The notes beneath the pieces are model-generated. The model had not been told where the DNA came from. It did no database searches and was given only the letters and a program-made list of their open reading frames with translations. Positions 17,599 through 25,335 of a stretch of DNA of 64,000 bases are shown here, one piece after another (positions within the stretch are counted from its first letter, which is position 1; the number at the start of each line of letters is the position of its first letter). A program made the position numbers and the translations under genes. The stretch comes from Bacteroidales bacterium (lineage in GTDB: Bacteria; Bacteroidota; Bacteroidia; Bacteroidales; UBA12077): positions 17,433-81,432 of the forward strand of contig DMBU01000052.1 of the NCBI GenBank assembly GCA_003446015.1, written 5' to 3'.

Positions 17599-18489
17599 CT
17601 ATATGAATATAATTGCCAGAATTCCTAATGCAGTTGGAAGATATAAAAACCAACGAATAGATTGATCGATCCTGTAACGTGGGAAAACTGCACCTACGAA
17701 AACCGGGTAAAAATAAATTAGGAATGCTTTAATGAAAAGTATACCCCAATTTGTAGCACCCCCAAAAAATAGGTTCATAAATAGAATAGCTTCCATTACC
17801 CCTAAGATAACCCTATTGGTTTGTAACATTCCAAGAAACGTTCCATGGAATTCAGTTGGTGGCCCTAACGGATTTTCTTGTGGGGCATTAACTACATTAA
17901 ATGGTGCATACATCATCATTCCTAAAAATGAGAGCATTGCTGCTCCCGTAGCCAATGGGTTGGTCATTAAAGTCCAATGCATTATTCCACCTTGCTGTGC
18001 AGCTACAATTTCTGTTATTGATAAAGTTTGGTATTGAATTGCAATTGAAATTACAGCTAATGTAAATGGAACTTCAACGGTAGTAAATTGCGATAAACCG
18101 CGAGTAATACCAATTATTGAATATGGATGACCCCCTTCGCCTGCACCTAATGCCATGCCCAACATTCCAATGAACATAAAATACATAATAAGAATTAAAT
18201 CACCGGCCATGGAGTAGTTCGAGAAAATCTCATTTCCGAAAATCAGCGGCATAAACAGGAAAATTCCTACACCACCTGATAATCGGAATACGGGACCTAA
18301 ATAAAACATTACACCATGCGAAAATTGAGAACGGATTGCATAATTTTTAATTAAATCGATATAGGGTTGATAAAAAGGAACACCTATTCTTTTTCCAACA
18401 CGGGCTGTTATTCTTCTTAAGACCCCAGCTTGTAATAAACCGTAGTTGATAATGATAAAAAGGCCTAATAAAACATATACTATTTTCAT
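17599..18489 (-). CDS. NuoH/MbxM-like membrane subunit
   Basis: This 296-residue protein with about eight membrane segments is the NuoH/HyfC/EchB homolog that couples the peripheral arm to the ion-translocating membrane arm. Diagnostic stretches are R-R-I-T-A-R-V-G-K-R-I-G with Q-P-Y-I-D-L-I-K after the first helix, T-V-E-V-P-F, and A-P-F-N-V-V-N-A-P-Q-E-N in the loop where complex I has P-F-D-x-x-E-A-E. The acidic residues of that loop are partly replaced, which fits a complex not built for the usual quinone. Placing this gene between the antiporter genes and the NuoB-like gene is, from memory, the Mbx order; Mbh has it later. Confidence 0.85.
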   Translation of the reverse strand: MKIVYVLLGLFIIINYGLLQAGVLRRITARVGKRIGVPFYQPYIDLIKNYAIRSQFSHGVMFYLGPVFRLSGGVGIFLFMPLIFGNEIFSNYSMAGDLILIMYFMFIGMLGMALGAGEGGHPYSIIGITRGLSQFTTVEVPFTLAVISIAIQYQTLSITEIVAAQQGGIMHWTLMTNPLATGAAMLSFLGMMMYAPFNVVNAPQENPLGPPTEFHGTFLGMLQTNRVILGVMEAILFMNLFFGGATNWGILFIKAFLIYFYPVFVGAVFPRYRIDQSIRWFLYLPTALGILAIIFI

Positions 18490-18500
18490 TTAACTAAATT

Positions 18501-21500
18501 TTAGAATCCACCATTAATGAATAAATAAAATGCAACTACATACATTACAATGTGTAAAGCATAAGTTTGTCCATTCCCTGTATAAAATTTTCTAATCTGA
18601 TCGCCAATTGCATGAAATGATTCGTAAATGAATTCCCATGAGTTTGTAATAAAAGGAGCAGCAAGAAAACCTAAAGCCTTATTATAAGGAGCATACATAT
18701 TGTGTGCATAATGCGTTGTTTCTGGGCGTTCAGGACGTTCAGCCTGAAATACAATATTGAATTGTTCAACAACTTGAACTTTTCTGCTCATTAAAAATAA
18801 TATGATGAAAATTACTCCAAACATACCAGCAAAAACCATCATGATTTGAGTAGCATCCCAATAACCTAAACTGGTTGATGCTGTTGTGCCAGCCCAAACT
18901 AAACCTTCGCCTGGGAAATACATGCTTAAATATAGACCGATGGGTTCTAATATAATTTTTGGATAAACAGAAATAATCATAATTCCAATTATTAAAACAA
19001 ATTGGGGAATTAACCACCAAACAGATGTTTCTTTTAATTTACGGTGATTATCTTTTATAGGACCTAAGAAAATATTATGAATCAATTTGAAACAATATAA
19101 GAATGCAACTATACCTGAAAAGAAAACGATTGCACCCTGAAAGTACCAACCTTTTAAAATTACTGCATTGTAAAACATCCATTTACCTGCAAATCCCACT
19201 AATGGAGGCATCCCGGCTAAAGTAATAATTCCAATCAATACGGAAATAAATGAAAGAGGCATTCTTTTTATTAAACCACCCATCTCATAAATATTCCGGG
19301 TTTTGGTTCTGTAAATAATCCCTGCTACCGCTAAAAACAATAATGCTTTATATAAAAAATGAACGATAGAGTATGATATAGCTGTTAACCATCCTAAATG
19401 CGACATCATGGATAGACCAAAAAGAATATAACCCATAATTCCAATACTTGAATAAGCTACTAGTTTTTTTACATCTTCCTGGTAAATAGCCAACATATTT
19501 CCTATTAGAGCACTTAAAGCACCAATCCATCCTAAGATATAAGGTATATTTGAACTTGCAGCATTTTTAAGACTCATCGAAAGCATTAAAATAATTAACC
19601 CGAAAACTCCAGATTTTACTAATATTGATGAAATCATTGGTGTAACATCATCATCAGCTTCGGTATATGAATCGGGCAACCAAATATGAACACCCAGGCT
19701 CGCTATTTTTACCAGGAATCCAACAGCCACTAAAATATATACCCAGTTTGCATAAATTAAAACATCAGCTAACGCATTTAACGATATGCTGCCGGTTTCA
19801 AAATAGGCTAATCCAAAGCCGATAAACATCATAAATGCACCAGCCATGGAGAAAAGAATATAGCTAAAAGATGTTTTCTTAGCATTCTTTCCACGAATAA
19901 TCAATAAATAAGATGCAAGAGTCATCATTTCCCATGCAAAGAAAAACTGAAATGTAGTTCGTGCTTCGATCAAACCAGCCAGACCTGAAAACATTAAAAT
20001 TACCAAAGGATAAAATCCTCGACGTTTGCCCTTGAATGTGAATCCCGGAAACAATAATAAAATGGCTCCAATTAAAAATATGAATCCGAAAATAATTCGT
20101 AAAATATCATTTTCGGGAATATAGGTTTGATAAATTAATACATATGAATACCAACTTACAGTGGCAATTGCCATGATATTTTTGATAAATACTGGTAAAA
20201 AATCCAAAGCAAATAACAATAATGCTATAGCAAAAGGAATAAAGTATTTAACACTCATTAATCCAGACCATCTTGCAGTTAAAAAGCTAAACATTAAAAT
20301 CAGGAATGATGAAATGACAGCAGGAAATATTTTATGAAACTTCACTATTAATTCTTCGGAATTCTCATTATTCATTAAAGTTTTACCAAACCAACGCAAC
20401 AGATAAATGGCTTCGAAGAATGATCCCAGAAGAATGATTGCAATCCATGTAAAATTACCCGAATGTGCAAGATTCATGATCAATTCCCACTTCCCATAGA
20501 ATGAAGGAAATGGCGGTAAACCAAGTAAAGTGAGCATGAACACTCCAGTTAAGACAATTAATCCCGGTTTATTTTTAATGATATTCCATTGACCTATTTC
20601 ATCTTTATTTATTATTCCGGAAATCCAGAATAATCCTGCTTTTGCTAAATAATGACTAATTAAAATTGAAAAGAAAACAAATTCAAATTTATCGCCAAGA
20701 TCTTTTGACAAGCTCATGATTATCATTAGTAAACCAACTTGTCCGATAGAAGAATAACCTAAAATACGGTTGGCATTTTTCTGATTAATTCCTAAAAAGT
20801 TTGATCCTAAAAAGGAGATCACACCGGTTATACCTATTGGCAATAACCAGGCATCGCCACCTATGGGCAATAATTTATATAAAATAAATAATGAAGTAGT
20901 TGCAACGGCTCCTGAAACAATTGCTCCAATTCCCGGGGTTGCCGACTGATAAACATCAAGTGCCCATCCATTTGCCGGAAAAGGTTTCAATTCGAGAACA
21001 ACAGCTATTAAAATCAAGAATACGGCTACTGAACCTCCTTTTACAAAAAGCAGGTTTGAATCAACCATATCATTAATAAATAATGAACCACCATAGTAAT
21101 ATGCTGCAATAATTCCAATCAGCAATATCTGACTAATAATACCTGAAGCAATCAGGTACTTAAACCCAGAACTTATGGCATCTTGTTTCTTTTCTAGAAT
21201 AATCAAGCCGACTAATGTAATGCTGCTAATTTCAAGAAATACAAATAGATTAAAAATATCTCTTGTCATTACTACAACATTCAATCCCATAAAGAGCAGC
21301 ATAAAAACCATCATCATATTTGCCCCTTTTTCTTTCAAGTGATCAAATAGATAAATTGCTGAAAGTAATCCTAAGACATTAATCATTGTTAGAAAAACTG
21401 CTTCATGAAATCCCATTTGCAAACTAATTGAGAATGGAGGTTTAAAACCTGCAGTAAATATTTGAATAGTTTCTTGCTGATGACTTAAAAACGCATAAAG

Positions 21501-21641
21501 CCACTGACCCGAAATAAAGGTCACGAAAGCCATAGCAAAAAACATCAATCCAAAGCTTATATTGCGATTCGCTTTTTTAAAAAATCCAAGTGAAAAAGCT
21601 GTACCTAATGAAATTGCGATAATATATATTGGTCCTACCAT
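18501..21641 (-). CDS. Tandem-fused Mrp/NuoL-M-N-type antiporter subunit (D-D' fusion)
   Basis: The 1046-residue protein consists of two proton-translocating antiporter modules in one chain. Module 1 (about 1-490) has the helix-5 Glu137 in F-V-F-L-E-I-S-S and V-L-E-L-K-P-F-P-A-N-G-W. Module 2 (about 500-950) has Glu571 in F-F-A-W-E-M-M-T and F-L-V-K-I-A-S-L-G-V-H-I-W-L-P-D-S-Y. Both keep the key Glu and Lys of this family. A C-terminal tail with further membrane segments follows. A single MrpD is about 490 residues, so this is double length. Mbx complexes are described as having two separate MbxH-type proteins; here they appear joined. The gene overlaps the end of mrpC by 7 bases. Confidence 0.85.
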   Translation of the reverse strand: MVGPIYIIAISLGTAFSLGFFKKANRNISFGLMFFAMAFVTFISGQWLYAFLSHQQETIQIFTAGFKPPFSISLQMGFHEAVFLTMINVLGLLSAIYLFDHLKEKGANMMMVFMLLFMGLNVVVMTRDIFNLFVFLEISSITLVGLIILEKKQDAISSGFKYLIASGIISQILLIGIIAAYYYGGSLFINDMVDSNLLFVKGGSVAVFLILIAVVLELKPFPANGWALDVYQSATPGIGAIVSGAVATTSLFILYKLLPIGGDAWLLPIGITGVISFLGSNFLGINQKNANRILGYSSIGQVGLLMIIMSLSKDLGDKFEFVFFSILISHYLAKAGLFWISGIINKDEIGQWNIIKNKPGLIVLTGVFMLTLLGLPPFPSFYGKWELIMNLAHSGNFTWIAIILLGSFFEAIYLLRWFGKTLMNNENSEELIVKFHKIFPAVISSFLILMFSFLTARWSGLMSVKYFIPFAIALLLFALDFLPVFIKNIMAIATVSWYSYVLIYQTYIPENDILRIIFGFIFLIGAILLLFPGFTFKGKRRGFYPLVILMFSGLAGLIEARTTFQFFFAWEMMTLASYLLIIRGKNAKKTSFSYILFSMAGAFMMFIGFGLAYFETGSISLNALADVLIYANWVYILVAVGFLVKIASLGVHIWLPDSYTEADDDVTPMISSILVKSGVFGLIILMLSMSLKNAASSNIPYILGWIGALSALIGNMLAIYQEDVKKLVAYSSIGIMGYILFGLSMMSHLGWLTAISYSIVHFLYKALLFLAVAGIIYRTKTRNIYEMGGLIKRMPLSFISVLIGIITLAGMPPLVGFAGKWMFYNAVILKGWYFQGAIVFFSGIVAFLYCFKLIHNIFLGPIKDNHRKLKETSVWWLIPQFVLIIGIMIISVYPKIILEPIGLYLSMYFPGEGLVWAGTTASTSLGYWDATQIMMVFAGMFGVIFIILFLMSRKVQVVEQFNIVFQAERPERPETTHYAHNMYAPYNKALGFLAAPFITNSWEFIYESFHAIGDQIRKFYTGNGQTYALHIVMYVVAFYLFINGGF

Positions 21642-22009
21642 TTTAGATCTTTATAATTGTTGATTTCCAATGATTTTTTATTTTGATACATTTTTAAAAC
21701 ATATGATAGCATCAAAGCTGTAATACCTAATCCGATAACAATTGCAGTTAGCACCAAAGCCTGTGGTATTGGGTCAACAACTAATTTGGCGGCATTACGT
21801 ATATCAACAGCCTCATCGAGTATTGGAGCAGTTCTATATTTAATATAACCAATACTTACCATAAGGATATGTGTTCCTGTATCGAATAAGGCAAACCCGA
21901 TAACTATTTTAATCAGATTTTTCTGTGTTAATAAGCCCCACAGACCTACAAGGATAACGAGAATCCCAACGGTAAGCCCTATGTTTTGTATATTGAGTTT
22001 TTCCATCAT
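21635..22009 (-). CDS. mrpC: MrpC/NuoK-like antiporter subunit
   Basis: The 124-residue protein has three membrane helices and the MrpC/MnhC pattern: G-F-A-L-F-D-T-G-T-H-I-L-M-V in helix 2 and D-P-I-P-Q-A-L-V-L-T-A-I-V-I-G in helix 3. It is homologous to NuoK and forms part of the cation/proton path. Its start overlaps the previous stop in an ATGA arrangement at 22006-22009, and its end overlaps the D-D' fusion, so translation of the three genes is probably coupled. Two ATGs, at 22009 and 22006, are possible starts. Confidence 0.87.
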   Translation of the reverse strand: MMEKLNIQNIGLTVGILVILVGLWGLLTQKNLIKIVIGFALFDTGTHILMVSIGYIKYRTAPILDEAVDIRNAAKLVVDPIPQALVLTAIVIGLGITALMLSYVLKMYQNKKSLEINNYKDLKW

Positions 22010-22704
22010 GCTTCGTTCTGATTTTCTTTAAGACTAAGTGCTATTCCTGTTAATTCAGATCCCACTTTAAGACCAACAAAAATGTAAATGATTGGTATTG
22101 CCCCTGCGCTAAATAAGGTTCCGAATTTACCTAAGCCAATGACATTATTATCTAAAAATCCACCTGCAAATAAAACCCCTGCAAGACCCATCAATACAAA
22201 TCCCACACCTGATATTGATTCGATAATATTGATTAATTTATGACCTATTTCTTTTTTAGGTTGTGCAATAAACATTAAAACTAAACCTGACGCAATAATT
22301 GCCCCTCCCTGAAATCCTCCCCCCGGAGATAAGTGTCCGTTAATAAAAACATAAACACCAAACAGAATCATAATAGGTACCAAAACCTGTGATGCAGTAT
22401 TTAAAATCTCGCTGGTATATTTTAGGTTTCTTTCTGTGTTATCAGTATTTTCAATTTTTAAAAAGAACCCAACGATAGCCGCTGATAAAAACAAGATTGT
22501 CACTTCACCAAGCGTATCAAACCCTCTATAAGTAACAACTACGGCTGTAACAATATTTGCAGAACCAACCTCAGCAGGTCCATTTGCAACATAATGGTTT
22601 GCTATTTGCCCGAGGTCAACATTCCCTGTAAAACCTGCAAAAAGATTTACAAGAATCATAGCTACTCCGATAAGTATCAGAAAAATGAATGCATTTTTAA
22701 CCAT
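22006..22704 (-). CDS. mrpB: MrpB-like subunit with N-terminal MrpA-tail (MbhE) segment
   Basis: This 232-residue protein combines two pieces. Residues 1-90 contain T-Y-R-G-F-D-T-L-G-E-V-T, the signature of the C-terminal part of MrpA (MbhE in archaeal complexes). Residues 95-232 are MrpB/MbhF, with G-H-L-S-P-G-G-G-F-Q-G-G-A-I-I-A-S-G-L-V. It has about six membrane helices. The gene overlaps the DUF4040 gene by 8 bases on one side and mrpC by four on the other. Confidence 0.87.
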   Translation of the reverse strand: MVKNAFIFLILIGVAMILVNLFAGFTGNVDLGQIANHYVANGPAEVGSANIVTAVVVTYRGFDTLGEVTILFLSAAIVGFFLKIENTDNTERNLKYTSEILNTASQVLVPIMILFGVYVFINGHLSPGGGFQGGAIIASGLVLMFIAQPKKEIGHKLINIIESISGVGFVLMGLAGVLFAGGFLDNNVIGLGKFGTLFSAGAIPIIYIFVGLKVGSELTGIALSLKENQNEA

Positions 22705-22942
22705 TTTGTCTGTTTATTTTATTTAGAACATAAAAGAAAATAATGGTAGACAATCCACTACCAATTGCCGCTTCTGTCATTGCAACATCAGGAGCAGCTA
22801 ATATTAAATACAATACCGAAGCAAAAAGACTTACTGCTCCTGCTGCAATAATTGCAACTACAATGTTCTTGTTTAAAACGGCCATTATTGCCAGAACAAT
22901 AATCAGTATTCCAAGAAATATGGCCAGAATTATATTAAGCAT
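22697..22942 (-). CDS. DUF4040/MbhD-like (NuoJ-like) antiporter subunit
   Basis: The 81-residue membrane protein carries L-A-A-P-D-V-A-M-T-E-A-A-I-G-S-G-L, the signature found in the MrpA C-terminal region and in MbhD. The Glu in M-T-E is conserved and thought to take part in ion transfer. I place the start at the ATG at 22942, directly after the mrpG stop; a longer frame from 22993 would overlap mrpG by 50 bases and add a charged tail with no homology. The large MrpA N-terminal antiporter domain is absent as a separate gene; the D-D' fusion may supply it. Confidence 0.85.
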   Translation of the reverse strand: MLNIILAIFLGILIIVLAIMAVLNKNIVVAIIAAGAVSLFASVLYLILAAPDVAMTEAAIGSGLSTIIFFYVLNKINRQNG

Positions 22943-22943
22943 A

Positions 22944-23306
22944 TTATTCGTTTTTGGTTTCTTTTTTAAATAATTTCTCTGCATCTTTTCCATATAAATC
23001 GATCACTGTTTTCTTAAACATTGGTACTTTTATACAGTATGCTGCGCGTGCCAGCACGTGAGATGAAACAGGATTGGTCATTAAGATAAAAATGATTAAT
23101 AGAATTAGTTTGCCCCACCATTCCGGCATAATAAAAACTAAGCCAAAAAAAGTAAGAAAGGTTCCTAATGTAGATGCTTTAGTTCCGGTCTGGATTCTAT
23201 TAAACACATCGGGCATACGAACTAATCCTAATGCACCGAGAAATAAGAATACAGATCCAATTAAAACTAAAAATGCGCCAATGATTTCTACTATTGAATT
23301 TTCCAT
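22944..23306 (-). CDS. mrpG: MrpG-like antiporter subunit
   Basis: The 120-residue protein has three membrane helices with the MrpG/MnhG words L-G-A-L-G-L-V-R-M-P-D-V-F-N-R-I-Q and a T-K-A-S-T-L-G segment. MrpG is a small structural subunit of Mrp Na+/H+ antiporters. It follows mrpF after 2 bases and ends just before the DUF4040 gene. Confidence 0.88.
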   Translation of the reverse strand: MENSIVEIIGAFLVLIGSVFLFLGALGLVRMPDVFNRIQTGTKASTLGTFLTFFGLVFIMPEWWGKLILLIIFILMTNPVSSHVLARAAYCIKVPMFKKTVIDLYGKDAEKLFKKETKNE

Positions 23307-23308
23307 AA

Positions 23309-23569
23309 TTATAATCCTTTTTCAAAATAACGTGCAACAATAATAACCCCAAGGAAACTAAGCAGGCCGTAAACCATTGCAACATCCAAATAAATAATTC
23401 TATCAGAAAACTTTGCAATTAATCCTATTAAAGATAAAGAGCTTACCGTCATTACATCGAAAGCTACTAATCGATCAGCGGCAGTTGTTCCTTTAAAAAA
23501 TCTATAAAGAGTTAACAAGATTGCTAACATCATTATAAGTGCTGCAATAAATAATATTTTATTAACCAT
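23309..23569 (-). CDS. mrpF: MrpF-like antiporter subunit
   Basis: The 86-residue protein with three membrane helices matches MrpF/MnhF: T-A-A-D-R-L-V-A-F-D-V-M-T in the first loop and a C-terminal A-M-V-Y-G-L-L-S-F-L-G. The Asp and Arg in A-A-D-R are typical. Its start overlaps the mrpE stop by 8 bases. Confidence 0.88.
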   Translation of the reverse strand: MVNKILFIAALIMMLAILLTLYRFFKGTTAADRLVAFDVMTVSSLSLIGLIAKFSDRIIYLDVAMVYGLLSFLGVIIVARYFEKGL

Positions 23570-24056
23570 ATATTTTTACAAGTATATTTTCAAATTTTTT
23601 TACAATTTTCTCTGTAGCAACATCTATATCCAGCGATTCAACATTTATCCAATGAATATATAAAATGTCTTTTTCAATATCTACAGTTAATGTTCCCGGA
23701 GTTAGGGTAATAGAATTTGTAAGTATCATACGGGCCATTTTTGACTTTAATATTGTTCTTGTTTTTACAATCCCAGGATTTATTGGTAGAGATGGTTTTA
23801 AAACTATTAAAGCAACCTGGATATTCGATTTTATAAGCTCCCAAAAGAATACCAGCAAATAAATAAGCGTATAAAAAAATGCAGTTGGGGTAAATTTGAA
23901 TTCGTTCAGAACATCAGTTCTCTTTCCAAAAATAATGGCGATTACAAATGATAATACGAATCCAACGGCGATTACTTCAAGTTTAAAACTATTATTTATA
24001 AGAAACCAAATAATCATTAAAACTATGAATATTGCAAATTGGTTTTTAATCTTCAT
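23562..24056 (-). CDS. mrpE: MrpE-like antiporter subunit, first gene of the Mrp-Ehr operon
   Basis: This roughly 164-residue protein fits MrpE/MnhE: two or three N-terminal membrane helices, then a cytoplasmic part with V-K-T-R, T-N-S-I-T-L-T-P-G-T-L-T-V-D and a late I-H-W-I-N-V. The frame could start at a TTG at 24104, but that codon lies inside a -7 promoter word; the ATG at 24056 starts at the family's usual hydrophobic N-terminus, so I prefer it. It heads a 12-gene minus-strand operon running to 13201. The intergenic region upstream is shared with the FNR-type regulator. Confidence 0.85.
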   Translation of the reverse strand: MKIKNQFAIFIVLMIIWFLINNSFKLEVIAVGFVLSFVIAIIFGKRTDVLNEFKFTPTAFFYTLIYLLVFFWELIKSNIQVALIVLKPSLPINPGIVKTRTILKSKMARMILTNSITLTPGTLTVDIEKDILYIHWINVESLDIDVATEKIVKKFENILVKIYG

Positions 24057-24101
24057 ATTTTGGTATTTATTTTTATATATATTTATATATTTAGATTCTG
24101 A

Positions 24102-24109
24102 CAAATCTA
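24102..24109 (-). promoter_or_regulatory. Possible -7 promoter element for the Mrp-Ehr operon
   Basis: The minus strand reads TAGATTTG, matching TAnnTTTG, 46 bases upstream of the chosen mrpE ATG. No convincing -33 element is visible, so an activator may be needed. Confidence 0.45.
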
Positions 24110-24193
24110 CAATACAAAATCTGAAATTAACTCCATTACTTAGGTATTATACAATATCTTTTACGCATACATTTATCTATTTATTTATAGACT

Positions 24194-24223
24194 TATGTTT
24201 ATTTTAATATTGTTTTATCTTTG
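24194..24223 (+). promoter_or_regulatory. Promoter of the FNR-type regulator gene
   Basis: TATGTTTAT (24194-24202) and TATCTTTG (24216-24223, followed by CG) are separated by 13 bases. The second is a consensus -7 element. The same two words with the same spacing occur upstream of nqrA at 25081-25110. The start codon lies 55 bases downstream. Confidence 0.6.
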
Positions 24224-24277
24224 CGCTTAAATGCATATTTTTTTATATCTTCCTTATCATTTATCATTTAATTAATA

Positions 24278-24973
24278 ATGAATACATCTCAAGCAACAAA
24301 ATGTGCCGAATGCAAGGAAAAGTCTCTCTGTTTTAAGCAATTAAACGAAGATGAATTAAACCTGACAAACGTAAATAAAGTACAAATTCAGTTCAAAAAA
24401 GGAGAGATTATTTCAAAACAAGGTTCCTTTGTTACTCATATTATGTATTTAAAAAATGGTTTTGCAAAAGTTTATAAGGAAACAGACTTAGATCATAATC
24501 TTATTTTGGATATAATTCCTGAAGGAAAATTAATTGGATTAACTTCTTTATACAATAATGATAATATTGCACGATTTTCGGTGGCTGCACTTGAAAATTC
24601 AACTGTTTGCTCAATTGATAGAAATACAATTGAGAAATTAATCCAGCAAAATAGTCAATTTGCTAAAACTGTAATTTCATCTTTAAACGAAGAGTCCCTT
24701 CAGTTTTATGATAAAATGGCAAGTCTTACACAAAAACAAATGAACGGAAGGGTTGCAGATGCTTTAATCTATTTATCTGAAAGTATACTTAAATCTCCAA
24801 AATTCAAAATGATCCTTTCAAGGAAGGACCTTGCAGATTTTACCGGCATGTCAATGATGAGCGTTGTACGCACTCTAAAGGACCTTAAAGCAGAAGGAAT
24901 TATTGAAGATGAGAAAGGATTTATTGAAATAAAAAACAAAACTTTTTTAAAACAAATTAGTCAAAAAGGATAA
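24278..24973 (+). CDS. CRP/FNR-family regulator with intact FNR-type [4Fe-4S] ligands
   Basis: The 231-residue regulator has an N-terminal C9-x2-C12-x5-C18 motif and Cys111 in A-L-E-N-S-T-V-C. These correspond in spacing and context to Cys20, 23, 29 and 122 of E. coli FNR, the four ligands of its oxygen-labile [4Fe-4S] cluster. A cyclic-nucleotide-type beta-barrel (about 30-125), dimer helix and C-terminal winged helix (about 180-220) follow. The recognition helix reads M-S-M-M-S-V-V-R; E. coli FNR has V-E-T-I-S-R, so the Arg is kept but the Glu and Ser are not, and its DNA site may differ. It lies between two divergent ion-pump operons and is probably an oxygen or redox sensor for them. Confidence 0.85.
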   Translation: MNTSQATKCAECKEKSLCFKQLNEDELNLTNVNKVQIQFKKGEIISKQGSFVTHIMYLKNGFAKVYKETDLDHNLILDIIPEGKLIGLTSLYNNDNIARFSVAALENSTVCSIDRNTIEKLIQQNSQFAKTVISSLNEESLQFYDKMASLTQKQMNGRVADALIYLSESILKSPKFKMILSRKDLADFTGMSMMSVVRTLKDLKAEGIIEDEKGFIEIKNKTFLKQISQKG

Positions 24974-25032
24974 ATTAGGTGCTTGCATTTCAATGCTTAA
25001 CGCCAATATGCAAATTCAAATCATTCGCTCTG

Positions 25033-25046
25033 TTGACAAACATCAA
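25033..25046 (+). promoter_or_regulatory. FNR/CRP-type operator upstream of nqrA
   Basis: TTGAC-AAAC-ATCAA matches the FNR consensus TTGAT-N4-ATCAA at nine of ten defined positions. Its centre is about 75 bases upstream of the transcription start predicted from the -7 element at 25103-25110, which suits an upstream activator site. The remainder of 24974-25335 holds only the nqr promoter and a long leader. Confidence 0.5.
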
Positions 25047-25080
25047 TTCATGATAAATGTCATTTATTCACTAATTTATA

Positions 25081-25110
25081 TATGTTTATAAAAAAATAAA
25101 ATTATCTTTG
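25081..25110 (+). promoter_or_regulatory. Promoter of the nqr operon
   Basis: TATGTTTAT (25081-25089), 13 bases, then TATCTTTG (25103-25110, followed by CG). The -7 word is consensus and the layout equals that of the FNR-type gene. It predicts a leader of about 220 bases before the nqrA ATG, in which I see no terminator or known riboswitch. Confidence 0.6.
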
Positions 25111-25335
25111 CGGCACCTATTCAATAAGGACAAACACAATTTTTTAAGGGACAGAATTATAGTATTTTACACTGGAAATTTTATTTTTTAATTCATTAGT
25201 GTTAATTTTTTAACAAATAGAGTAAACAAATTCGATTATTATTAGTTTTAAATATTTAAGAAAGAATACAAGATAATTTCATAATAATTTATAAATTTAT
25301 TTAATACTAAAGAAAAATTAATATAACAACTTAGC

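Noticed and set aside
13201..18489. Ordinary respiratory complex I
   Set aside because: No NuoE/F/G, no separate NuoJ/K/L/M/N order, mrp-type antiporter genes instead, and NuoD-like Cys motifs of hydrogenase descent.
22942..22993. Longer N-terminus for the DUF4040 subunit
   Set aside because: It would overlap mrpG by 50 bases and adds a Lys-rich tail; the ATG at 22942 fits the gene junction.
24057..24104. TTG start for mrpE at 24104
   Set aside because: The codon lies within a -7 promoter word and precedes the family's hydrophobic start by 16 residues.
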